Assembly (NCBI GenBank): GCA_947166205.1
Contig: CAMVDI010000072.1
Location: 1 to 8,552, forward strand
Source of the DNA: an uncultured Clostridia bacterium
GTDB lineage: Bacteria > Bacillota_A > Clostridia > Christensenellales > Aristaeellaceae
Direction: 5' to 3'
DNA: 8,552 nt
Positions 1 to 6,139 of this stretch are shown piece after piece (positions within the stretch are counted from its first letter, which is position 1; each line of letters opens with the position of its first letter). The translations under genes and the position numbers were made by a program. The notes beneath the pieces were generated by a model. That model was not told where the DNA came from and did not search any database. It saw nothing but the letters and a program-made list of their open reading frames with translations.

Positions 1-221
1 ACGCCACCGACGCCGCTTTCGAAGCCATCAAGGCCGGCAAGATGACCGCTACCGTCAAGCAGGACGGCGACGCCATGGGCGAAGCGAACATCCGGTTCAT
101 GATGAACTATCTGCTGAACGGCCACTTCTATGAGGGCCTGGAAGAGAAGTACACCCTGAATGAAGACGGCGTGTCCGTCTACATCCCCTACGCGAAGGTC
201 ACCGCGGACAGCGTGGAATAA
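1..221 (+). CDS. mglB: Sugar-binding protein of a galactose-type ABC importer, C-terminal end only (mglB-like)
   Basis: The reading frame is open from base 3 to the TAA at 219-221 and gives 72 residues; the start lies outside the window. The piece contains the stretch AFEAIKAGKM, then TVKQDGDAMGEA, and ends with VSVYIPYAKVTADSVE. In periplasmic-binding-protein-type sugar receptors (MglB/RbsB family) the last part of the protein runs as an alternating helix and strand, with a 'G...TV.QD...' strand followed by a long helix and a closing 'V.VPYV.V' strand; this fits well. In the cell it would be a lipoprotein or exported protein that captures the sugar outside the membrane and hands it to MglC/MglA. 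Identification rests on this C-terminal pattern plus its place directly upstream of mglA and mglC, so the exact sugar is inferred from the neighbours. The gene ends before a strong terminator, which suggests that it is expressed more highly than the membrane parts. Confidence 0.8.
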   Translation, partial: ATDAAFEAIKAGKMTATVKQDGDAMGEANIRFMMNYLLNGHFYEGLEEKYTLNEDGVSVYIPYAKVTADSVE

Positions 222-257
222 TCCCCTGCCGGCGAAAGCCTGAGCACACGGTTCCGG

Positions 258-291
258 CGGTTCCGGCGACTTCGGTCGCCGGAACCGTTTT
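258..291 (+). terminator. Strong intrinsic terminator after the binding-protein gene
   Basis: A perfect 13-bp stem (258-270 pairing with 275-287) closes on a UUCG tetraloop at 271-274 with the stabilising C-G closing pair, and is followed at once by TTTT (288-291). A partial direct copy of the left arm (CGGTTCCGG, 250-258) sits just upstream and could compete for pairing. It lies inside the presumed mgl operon, so partial read-through would lower mglA and mglC relative to mglB. Confidence 0.85.
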
Positions 292-314
292 GGAAATCGT
301 CCTTCAGGAACAGA

Positions 315-377
315 GTTTCCGGAAACGGTGGTTTCCAACCGGTTTCGGGAAGCACTGTTTGCGGAAACCTTGTTTCT
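315..377 (+). other. Spacer rich in GGAAAC/GTTTCC inverted motifs upstream of mglA
   Basis: The spacer between the terminator and the next hairpin holds a 12-bp palindrome GTTTCCGGAAAC (315-326), GGTTTCC (330-336) and its complement GGAAACC (363-369), plus a small hairpin 321-336 with 6-bp arms and a 4-base loop. These can pair in several mutually exclusive ways in the RNA. No convincing -35/-10 pair was found here and no open reading frame has coding character. It may be a leader structure or decayed repeat; its function is unknown. Confidence 0.35.
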
Positions 378-400
378 GCCGCGGGGAGACTCCCCGCGGC
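378..400 (+). other. GC-rich hairpin in the mglA leader
   Basis: GCCGCGGGGA (378-387) pairs perfectly with TCCCCGCGGC (391-400) over 10 bp with a 3-base loop. No T-run follows on either strand, so it is not a good intrinsic terminator. It sits 37 bases upstream of the mglA ribosome binding site. It could protect the 5' end of a processed mglA-mglC message or pause polymerase; this is inference. Confidence 0.6.
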
Positions 401-437
401 CCGCATCCGACAAAGAATTACAAGAATTTGAAAAGTG

Positions 438-443
438 GTGAGG
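438..443 (+). promoter_or_regulatory. Ribosome binding site that sets the mglA start
   Basis: GTGAGG lies 6 bases before the ATG at 450, the same layout as GAGGTGA before mglC. An in-frame GTG at 435 would overlap this site and has no site of its own, so ATG 450 is the better start. Confidence 0.65.
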
Positions 444-449
444 CAGAAT

Positions 450-1985
450 ATGTCCGAACAGCAGGAAGTTCAGAACACCCCCTACCTACTTGAGATGACG
501 GACATCGAGAAGGGCTTTCCCGGCGTCAAGGCTCTGGATCACGCCCAGCTGAAGCTCCGGCCGGGCACCGTTCACGCGCTCATGGGAGAGAACGGCGCGG
601 GCAAATCCACCCTGATGAAATGCCTTTTCGGTATCTATTCCCGGGACAGCGGAACCATCAAGATGAACGGGAAGCCCGTCACCTTCACCAGCCCGCGGGA
701 CGCGCTGGACAACGGCGTGGCCATGGTGCACCAGGAACTGAACCAGGTGCTCCGGCGGAACGTGATGGAAAACGTGTGGCTGGGCCGCTTCCCGACCACG
801 GTGATCGGAACCGTCGACACCAAGAAGATGTACGCGGACACGAAGGCCGTTTTCGAACGGCTGGAGATCGACGTGGACCCCAGACAGATCATCGGCGAGC
901 TTTCCGTTTCCAAGCGGCAGATGGTCGAAATCGGGAAGGCCGTTTCCTACAATGCGAAGATCCTGGTGCTGGACGAGCCCACCAGTTCCCTGACGGAGGA
1001 CGAGGTGGAACATCTTTTCCGCATCATGAACCGGCTGACGGCGGAGGGCGTCGGCATCATCTATATCAGCCACAAGATGGACGAAATCCTGCGCATCTCC
1101 GACGACGTGACCATCATGCGGGACGGCCAGTGGATCGCCACCCGCCCCGCCTCGGAGCTGACGAAGGAAGAGATCATCCGGCTGATGGTGGGCCGGGAGA
1201 TGACCAACCAGTTCCCGCCGAAGAACAATCAGATCGGGGACGTGCTGCTGGACGTCAAGGATTTCTCCGGCATGTACGAGCCTACCTGCCACAACGTCAG
1301 CTTCCAGCTGCACAAGGGTGAGGTGTTGGGGGTGGCCGGCCTGGTCGGCTCCCGGCGGACGGAGCTTTTGAACAGCCTCTTTGGATATTTCACCAAGGGC
1401 GGCGGAAAGGTTCTCATGAACGGGAAGCCCATCAGCAACGTGACCACGGACGAGGCCCGGAAGAACGGGTTCGCCCTGATTACCGAGGAACGCCGGGCCA
1501 CCGGTATCTTCGGCGAAAACACGATTCTGTTCAATTCCATTATCGCGAACGTGGACGCCTACGGAAAGCCCCTGCTGAACGCAAGGAAGATGGACCGGGA
1601 TACGGACCAGGTGATCCAGTCCATGAAGGTGAAAACCCCCTCCAAGAAGACCCTGATCAAGAGCCTCTCCGGCGGCAACCAGCAGAAGGTCATCATCGGC
1701 CGCTGGCTGCTGACCAACCCGGACGTGCTGCTGATGGACGAACCTACGCGAGGCATCGACGTGGGCGCGAAATACGAGATCTATCAGCTGATCCTGAGCC
1801 TGGCGGAGCAGGGAAAGGGCGTCATGATCGTTTCCTCCGAAATGCCCGAACTGCTGGGAATCTGCGACCGGATCCTGGTCATGTCCAACGGACAGCTGGC
1901 TGGCATCGTGGAGCGGGGGAAGGACTTCGGCAATATTCCGGGCGAGCAGGAAAAGATTATGGAACTGGCCGCCAAGTACGTTTAA
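450..1985 (+). CDS. mglA: Galactose/methyl-galactoside type ABC importer, tandem ATP-binding subunit MglA
   Basis: The 511-residue product is the cytoplasmic ATPase that powers sugar uptake through MglC, and matches the usual length of about 505 for sugar-import ATPases with two fused nucleotide-binding domains. The N-terminal domain has Walker A GENGAGKST (46-54), the variant signature LSVSKRQ (151-157), Walker B ILVLDEPTSS (171-180) and switch His208. The C-terminal domain has a degenerate P-loop, GLVGSRRTE (297-305), but a full signature LSGGNQQK (406-413) and Walker B VLLMDEPTRG (426-435), followed by SSEMPE where a switch His would be. This asymmetry (one intact and one degenerate site) is normal for the RbsA/MglA/XylG family. 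The stretches GENGAGKSTLMKCLFGIY and SYNAKILVLDEPTSSLT are very close to MglA as remembered from enterobacteria, which favours galactoside over ribose or xylose. mglC follows after 14 bases with its own strong binding site. Confidence 0.93.
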   Translation: MSEQQEVQNTPYLLEMTDIEKGFPGVKALDHAQLKLRPGTVHALMGENGAGKSTLMKCLFGIYSRDSGTIKMNGKPVTFTSPRDALDNGVAMVHQELNQVLRRNVMENVWLGRFPTTVIGTVDTKKMYADTKAVFERLEIDVDPRQIIGELSVSKRQMVEIGKAVSYNAKILVLDEPTSSLTEDEVEHLFRIMNRLTAEGVGIIYISHKMDEILRISDDVTIMRDGQWIATRPASELTKEEIIRLMVGREMTNQFPPKNNQIGDVLLDVKDFSGMYEPTCHNVSFQLHKGEVLGVAGLVGSRRTELLNSLFGYFTKGGGKVLMNGKPISNVTTDEARKNGFALITEERRATGIFGENTILFNSIIANVDAYGKPLLNARKMDRDTDQVIQSMKVKTPSKKTLIKSLSGGNQQKVIIGRWLLTNPDVLLMDEPTRGIDVGAKYEIYQLILSLAEQGKGVMIVSSEMPELLGICDRILVMSNGQLAGIVERGKDFGNIPGEQEKIMELAAKYV

Positions 1986-1999
1986 TGAGGTGAGAACAG

Positions 2000-3670
2000 A
2001 TGAAGAAAAGAATTATCAGCATCGTAATGCTGGTTGTCCTGGCCGCGGGCATCGCCATGACGGTCTACGGCGTGACGGGCACGGCAATCTATGAAAACGC
2101 GGCGGCCATGATGGGCAGCGACAAGAAGTCCGCCATGACCTTTATCCAGGATCCCTCCAAGCTGAAGGAGCTGGGATCCGTTGCCAAGATCGGGGCCGAC
2201 AAAATGAAGGCCTTCCTCAAGGGGCTCGGCGCCGACGCGGCCGCCGTGGACGCGGCGGTGGACGCCCGGGCCGCCTATGAGACCGCGGAGGCCAACGCCA
2301 AGGACCGGGACAAGTTCCTGGCCTACGCCCAGACGGTGGACGAAACCGTCACCGCCGACAATCTGAACGACCTGATCAAGGACCATGACCGCAGCGATCC
2401 GATGAAGAAGGCCATGGCCATGGCTGAACTGGAAATTACGGACGAGGCGGAGTTTGACGCGCTGGCCTCCAACGAGACCCTGCTGGGCATCTACCGGGAA
2501 AAACTGCCGACGCTGCTGGAAAACAGCCACATGACCAACGCGGTGCAGATCCAGTTCATCGGCATCGTGCTGATCGTCGCCGCCCTGGCGTACTTCCTGA
2601 TCCAGGCGATGGACATCAAGCCCCGGCAGAAGAAGCACGCCGCGAACAGGAAGGCGGCGAAGGTCACCTCCTTCCTGCTGAACTACGCGCTGTTCATCAT
2701 CCTGGGCCTGATCCTGGTGGTTGTTTCCATCATCCGGTCGGACTTCCTGAGCATGACGAACGTGCTGAACATCCTGCAGAACGCTTCCACCAAGGGCATT
2801 CTGGCCCTGGGCTGCGCCGGCCTGATCGTGCTGGCCGGCACCGACCTGAGCATCGGCCGGGTGCTGGGCATCTCCGCCGCGGTGACCGCGTCCCTGGTGC
2901 AGAGCACGACCTATGCCAGCCGGATGTTCCCCACGATGGTGAACTCCCTGGGCGCCGCCGGGCTCCTGATTCCGCTGTTTGCCTCCATCGCCGTGGCCGT
3001 CGCCTTCTGCATGATCAACGGCTTCGGCGTGGCCAAGCTGCATCTGCACGCCTTCATCGTGACGCTGGGCACGCAGCTGATCGCCTACGGCGCCAACTGC
3101 CTGTACATTGAGTCCCAGCCCTCCGGAACCGCCCAGGCCCTGTCCACCTTCGATCCCAACTTCCTGAACATCGCGGCCGGCGCCTTCTATATCGGAGAGC
3201 TGCGGGTGCCGCTGGTGGTCATCTACTTCATCGTGCTGGCCGCCATCGTCTGGGTCATCTGGAACAAGACCAAGCTGGGCAAGAACATGTTCGCCGTCGG
3301 CGGCAATACGGAAGCCGCGGCGGTCTCCGGCGTGAACGTGGCCAAGACCATCATGCTGGTGTACCTGATGGCGGGCGTCCTGTACGGCATCGCCTCCTTC
3401 CTGGAAGCGGCCCGCATCACCTCCGTGGGCGCCAACACCGGCCTGAACTATGAAACGGACGCCATCAGCGCCGTGGTGGTCGGCGGCGTCAGCTTCTCCG
3501 GCGGCGTCGGTACCATCCAGGGCGTCGTCATCGGCGCCGTCATCATGCAGGCCATCGTATACGCCCTCCAGTTCCTGGGCGTCAACCCCTATATCCAGTA
3601 CATCATCCGGGGCCTGATCATCATCCTGGCCGTTTCCATCGACGTACGGAAGTACATCGTCAAGAAGTAA
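2000..3670 (+). CDS. mglC: Galactose/methyl-galactoside type ABC permease MglC with a large added N-terminal extracytoplasmic domain
   Basis: This is the membrane channel of the sugar importer, 556 residues against about 336 for ordinary MglC. Residues 223-550 are a full permease core: GTDLSIGR (280-287), NKTKLGKNMFAVGGNTEAA (422-440), GGVSFSGGVGTIQG (495-508) and GVNPYIQYIIRG (527-538) are hallmark stretches of MglC. The extra N-terminus has a membrane segment at about 4-26, an Ala/Asp/Lys-rich, probably helical region at 27-182, a second membrane segment at about 183-203 and a basic linker at 205-222 (KPRQKKHAANRKAAK). By the positive-inside rule, the 27-182 region should lie outside the membrane. 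No stop, frame shift or change of composition marks the junction, so it looks like one intact gene. GAGGTGA (1987-1993) lies 6 bases before the start. The added domain is not recognised; it might dock the binding protein or sense the surface. The core assignment is secure, the role of the extension unknown. Confidence 0.92.
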   Translation: MKKRIISIVMLVVLAAGIAMTVYGVTGTAIYENAAAMMGSDKKSAMTFIQDPSKLKELGSVAKIGADKMKAFLKGLGADAAAVDAAVDARAAYETAEANAKDRDKFLAYAQTVDETVTADNLNDLIKDHDRSDPMKKAMAMAELEITDEAEFDALASNETLLGIYREKLPTLLENSHMTNAVQIQFIGIVLIVAALAYFLIQAMDIKPRQKKHAANRKAAKVTSFLLNYALFIILGLILVVVSIIRSDFLSMTNVLNILQNASTKGILALGCAGLIVLAGTDLSIGRVLGISAAVTASLVQSTTYASRMFPTMVNSLGAAGLLIPLFASIAVAVAFCMINGFGVAKLHLHAFIVTLGTQLIAYGANCLYIESQPSGTAQALSTFDPNFLNIAAGAFYIGELRVPLVVIYFIVLAAIVWVIWNKTKLGKNMFAVGGNTEAAAVSGVNVAKTIMLVYLMAGVLYGIASFLEAARITSVGANTGLNYETDAISAVVVGGVSFSGGVGTIQGVVIGAVIMQAIVYALQFLGVNPYIQYIIRGLIIILAVSIDVRKYIVKK

Positions 3671-3682
3671 GGGTAGCTGCCT

Positions 3683-3916
3683 ATGAACGAAGGAGAGATC
3701 CGGCAGGCCCGGGCGGAGATGGATCAGGCGAAGGCCGCCTCCGAAAAGAAATTCGGGGAGCAGCGGCTGCCCAGGCGGTACCGGCTGTATGACAAGATCA
3801 AGGAACACGTTTCCCTGAGGACCGTTGATATCGTGATCGGGGTTGTTTCCTTCCTGATCATCGCGCTGCTGATCTACGGCATCGCCACGGGAACACCCCC
3901 GCAGCCAGCTGAATAA
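3683..3916 (+). CDS. Small single-span membrane protein of unknown function, last gene of the sugar-import operon
   Basis: The product has 77 residues and belongs to no family I recognise. Residues 1-48 are charged and probably helical (MNEGEIRQARAEMDQAKAAS, then a basic patch RLPRRYRLYDKIK at 28-40). A single hydrophobic segment, VDIVIGVVSFLIIALLIYGI, runs from 48 to 67, with a short tail TPPQPAE outside. The basic patch before the segment predicts the N-terminus inside the cell. The start lies 12 bases after the mglC stop, with a modest AAGGG site at 3669-3673 that overlaps that stop, and a terminator follows, so it is transcribed with the transporter. The codon usage looks like its neighbours and the reading frame is coherent, which supports a real gene. 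A role in assembly, stability or regulation of the MglAC complex is possible but not shown. Confidence 0.75.
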   Translation: MNEGEIRQARAEMDQAKAASEKKFGEQRLPRRYRLYDKIKEHVSLRTVDIVIGVVSFLIIALLIYGIATGTPPQPAE

Positions 3917-3924
3917 AAAGCCGC

Positions 3925-3957
3925 ATACCCGGCGCGGAGATGACGCGCCGGGTATTT
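3925..3957 (+). terminator. Intrinsic terminator at the end of the sugar-import operon
   Basis: A perfect 12-bp stem (ATACCCGGCGCG at 3925-3936 with CGCGCCGGGTAT at 3944-3955) encloses a 7-base loop. The T-run on the + strand is short (TTT, 3955-3957). On the - strand the stem is followed by GCGGCTTTTT, so it may also stop transcription coming from the right. It lies 8 bases after the stop codon of the small membrane protein gene. Confidence 0.72.
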
Positions 3958-4047
3958 GCGCGGGCGGGGACGGAAAAGGGCCGGAAACCGCGGCGGAGCG
4001 CGGGGGGACGCGCCGGCGGCGGGGAGAAAAGCGCTGGCGGAACCAGG
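3958..4047. other. Purine-rich, G-biased spacer without a gene
   Basis: This stretch between the terminator and the next promoter has many G runs on the + strand (3962-3964, 3966-3969, 3978-3980, 4002-4007, 4021-4024) and very few T. The open frame crossing it has no binding site, no family match and low-complexity Gly/Arg/Ala content. No gene or clear hairpin was found. Confidence 0.5.
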
Positions 4048-4085
4048 AAAAAAAATTTGTCAAGGCTGTGAAGCTGTGATATACT
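4048..4085 (+). promoter_or_regulatory. Sigma-A type promoter with extended -10 and upstream A/T tract
   Basis: TTGTCA (4057-4062) and TATACT (4080-4085) are separated by the ideal 17 bases. A TG at 4077-4078 one base before the -10 makes an extended -10, and an A8T3 tract (4048-4058) just before and into the -35 resembles an UP element. The predicted transcription start is near 4092, giving a leader of about 80 bases. This is the best promoter in the window and should drive the transglutaminase gene and probably the pilus-type genes behind it, since no terminator separates them. Confidence 0.85.
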
Positions 4086-4103
4086 TCTGGGCAGAAAGTA
4101 TAT
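4079..4103. promoter_or_regulatory. Inverted repeat over the -10 and start point, possible operator
   Basis: ATATACTT (4079-4086) is repeated in inverted form as AAGTATAT (4096-4103), with a 9-base spacer whose centre (4091) falls almost on the predicted transcription start. Only the right arm would be transcribed, so it would act as a DNA site rather than an RNA hairpin. Chance symmetry around an AT-rich -10 cannot be excluded. Confidence 0.4.
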
Positions 4104-4172
4104 ACCAAGGGGGAATTCTGCATTCTTACCAATGTATATGAAGGAAGGCTGAAAGGATCCGGAGGTGAGAGC

Positions 4173-4997
4173 ATGAGATGGGGGAACCGCTGGAAGGCGC
4201 TGTTGGTTCAGAGCGTCGCGCTTGCCCTTTTTTTCATTTTATCCACCCTGTGCTTCGCGGAGGTCCTGATGCCCGAATCGGGCTCCAAGACCAAGAAAAA
4301 CGGTTCTCTGGTGGTGGACTATTCCCATATCGATCAGGGCTATGTCATGGTGAAGGGCGCGAAGGGCAAGAAGAAGCTGAAGCTCCGCGTCAAGTACGAG
4401 GACACGACGCTGACCTATGACATCAACACCAGCGGGGAGTACGAGGTTCTTCCGCTGCAGTTCGGCAGCGGCAAGTACACCTTCGCGCTCTACAAGAACG
4501 TGAGCGGAAAGAAATACGCCGAGGAAGGAAAGGTGACCCTGAAGGCGGAGATTCCGGATGAGCTGACGGCGTTCCTGTATCCGAACCAGTACGTGGACTA
4601 TACCGCCGACACCGCCGCGGTCAAGGAAGCCGCCCGGATCTGCGAGGGGATGACGGATCAGGCGAAGATCTACAAGACGATCTGCGACTACATGAAATCC
4701 CATTTCGCCTATGACTACATCAAGGCTTCCACGCTGGGAAAGGAAACCGGTCAGCTGCCGCAGATCGACGAATCCTGGGACAAGCATATGGGCGTCTGTC
4801 AGGATCTGAGCGCCATCATGGTGACCATGCTCCGGTCCCAGGGGGTTCCGGCCCGGCTGATGGTCGGATACCTGAACGGGAAAACCTATCACGCCTGGGT
4901 GACGGCGGTGGTGAACGGGGAGGAAGAGTTCTTCGACCCCACCGCGGCCCTCAACGCGGTCAGCAACGGAACCTACACGGTGGAGCGCTTCTATTGA
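4173..4997 (+). CDS. Secreted transglutaminase-like (papain-fold) protein
   Basis: The product has 274 residues. Residues 1-29 form a signal peptide: a charged start with Arg2, Arg6 and Lys8, a hydrophobic core at 9-26, and a likely signal peptidase I cut after CFA (Ala29). Residues 45-127 look like beta-strand-rich sequence, perhaps a small sandwich domain. Residues 146-257 form the transglutaminase-like core with all three catalytic positions: Cys209 in GVCQDLSAIM, His240 in YHAW and Asp255 in FFDPTA, plus the typical RSQGVPARLMVGY between them. Family members crosslink, deamidate or cleave proteins; the sequence does not say which. The gene has its own promoter and a very strong binding site, GGAGGTGA (4161-4168), 4 bases before the ATG. 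The next gene, a GspF/PilC homologue, starts 55 bases downstream with no terminator between, so a role on a surface or pilus substrate is plausible but inferred. Confidence 0.87.
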   Translation: MRWGNRWKALLVQSVALALFFILSTLCFAEVLMPESGSKTKKNGSLVVDYSHIDQGYVMVKGAKGKKKLKLRVKYEDTTLTYDINTSGEYEVLPLQFGSGKYTFALYKNVSGKKYAEEGKVTLKAEIPDELTAFLYPNQYVDYTADTAAVKEAARICEGMTDQAKIYKTICDYMKSHFAYDYIKASTLGKETGQLPQIDESWDKHMGVCQDLSAIMVTMLRSQGVPARLMVGYLNGKTYHAWVTAVVNGEEEFFDPTAALNAVSNGTYTVERFY

Positions 4998-5036
4998 GCA
5001 GGCGGCTTCCGGACATACGACTTATAGAATGATACA

Positions 5037-5043
5037 GGGGAGG
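5037..5043 (+). promoter_or_regulatory. Ribosome binding site that sets the gspF/pilC start
   Basis: GGGGAGG lies 9 bases before the ATG at 5053. The upstream in-frame ATG at 5029 has no such site and would place GGGGAGG inside the coding region, so 5053 is preferred. Confidence 0.75.
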
Positions 5044-5052
5044 ATCAAAGCG

Positions 5053-6117
5053 ATGGCCAAGGAAAAGAATCAGAACAGCGCCGTGCTGACCTCGGAGGAG
5101 CTGAGCGTTTTTTGCGACCAGATCGCGCTGATGCTGGAATCCGGCATGACGCTGAAGGACGGCATCGACATGCTGGCGGAGGACGAAGCGAAGGAGGACG
5201 CCCGGGTACGGCCCTATTCCCTGATGCGGGATACTGTTGAGGAAACCGGCTCCCTCTACATCGCCATGAAGGAGCGGGAGGACGAGTGGCCCCATTACAT
5301 GATTGAGATGGTGGGCATCGGCGAGGAGACCGGCCGCCTGGAGGATATCATGAGAAACCTTTCCTCCTACTATCTGCGGGAAGGAAAGATCAAGGACGCC
5401 GCCTCCAGCGCCGTGACCTATCCGCTGGTGCTGGGCGTGATGATGGTCGTCATCATCGCCGTGCTGCTCTGGCGGGTTATGCCCGTGTTCCGCCGGGTGC
5501 TGGGCACCCTGGGCGTGAATCCGGACGGCTCCTCCATGCGGCTGATGAACATCGGAACCATCGCCGGCTGGGCTGTGCTGGCGCTGATCGCCGTGATGAT
5601 CGTGGCCGTGGTCACGGTGGTGCTCCTGATGAAGACCAAGAAGCGGGACAAGGTCATGAAGTTCCTGCGGAACCTGCTTCCCCCGGTCCGCCGGATCACG
5701 CACAAGCTGTCCTCCTCCCGGATCGCCGGCATGCTGGGCATGATGCTGAGCGGCGGATTCCCCATTGAGAACGCCATCGACATGGCGGCCAACGCCCTGG
5801 ACGACGCCGAGTCCATCGAAAAGGTGAAGGCAATCAGAAGCAAGATGGACGAGGGCGAGCCCTTCGCGGACGCCATCTCCTCCACCGGGCTGTTTACCGA
5901 CTTCTACAACCGGATCCTGAAGATCGGTTCCGCCTCGGGCCACGAGCCCCAGGTGATGACCAAGATCGCCGAGGTCTACGAGGAGCAGGTGGAAGACGAC
6001 CTGGGCCGCCTGATCTCCATGATCGAGCCCGTGCTGGTGGCGCTGCTGAGCATCGTGATCGGCGCGATCCTGCTGAGCATGATGCTGCCGATGGCCGGCG
6101 TCATGAGCAGTCTGTAA
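5053..6117 (+). CDS. Type II secretion / type IV pilus inner-membrane platform protein (GspF/PilC family)
   Basis: The product of 354 residues from ATG 5053 is the membrane platform on which the ATPases of pilus and type II secretion machines act. It has two copies of the family domain. The first, about 13-140, has LTSEELSVFCDQIALMLESG and later GIGEETGRLEDIM. The second, about 218-340, has SSRIAGMLGMMLSGGFPIEN and KIGSASGHEPQ. Three membrane spans fit the family layout: about 122-147 (beginning VTYPLVLGVM), 167-192, and 322-347 near the C-terminus (MIEPVLVALLSIVIGAILLS). Typical members have about 400 residues; this one starts directly at the first domain and lacks the roughly 50-residue N-terminal region seen in many. 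It follows the transglutaminase-like gene by 55 bases, and the next gene follows after 22 bases with a good binding site. Confidence 0.9.
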   Translation: MAKEKNQNSAVLTSEELSVFCDQIALMLESGMTLKDGIDMLAEDEAKEDARVRPYSLMRDTVEETGSLYIAMKEREDEWPHYMIEMVGIGEETGRLEDIMRNLSSYYLREGKIKDAASSAVTYPLVLGVMMVVIIAVLLWRVMPVFRRVLGTLGVNPDGSSMRLMNIGTIAGWAVLALIAVMIVAVVTVVLLMKTKKRDKVMKFLRNLLPPVRRITHKLSSSRIAGMLGMMLSGGFPIENAIDMAANALDDAESIEKVKAIRSKMDEGEPFADAISSTGLFTDFYNRILKIGSASGHEPQVMTKIAEVYEEQVEDDLGRLISMIEPVLVALLSIVIGAILLSMMLPMAGVMSSL

Positions 6118-6139
6118 TTTCGAAGAAAGGAGCGAAAAA

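Noticed and set aside
435..449. GTG start for mglA at 435
   Set aside because: The ribosome binding site GTGAGG lies downstream of it and is well placed for ATG 450; the added residues VVRQN have no family counterpart.
222..449. Catabolite repression (cre) site upstream of mglA
   Set aside because: The closest stretch, TGGAAATCG at 291-299, has an extra base compared with the cre consensus and does not form the required symmetry.
620..1321. A 233-codon frame on the + strand inside mglA
   Set aside because: It is another frame of a clear ATPase gene, Arg/Gly/Pro-rich and without a binding site.
3962..4024. G-quadruplex in the G-rich spacer
   Set aside because: The G runs are separated by gaps of up to about 20 bases, beyond the usual limits for a stable quadruplex.
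3956..4141. A 61-codon + strand frame across the spacer and promoter
   Set aside because: It has Gly/Arg-rich low-complexity content and no ribosome binding site, and it overlaps the promoter of the next operon.
4132..4152. A six-codon leader frame (MYMKEG) upstream of the transglutaminase-like gene
   Set aside because: It has no well-placed ribosome binding site and no repeated regulatory codons or attenuator hairpin.
1982..4174. A 730-codon open frame on the - strand opposite mglC and the small membrane protein gene
   Set aside because: It is low in complexity (Gly, Asp, His, Gln, Val), has no membrane or domain pattern, and runs across a terminator. GC-rich third positions of the + strand genes explain why it stays open.
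5000..5030. Possible separate promoter for the gspF/pilC gene (TATAGA/TAGAAT near 5023-5030)
   Set aside because: No -35 element is found at a suitable distance; TTGAGC at 4994 is too far from it.
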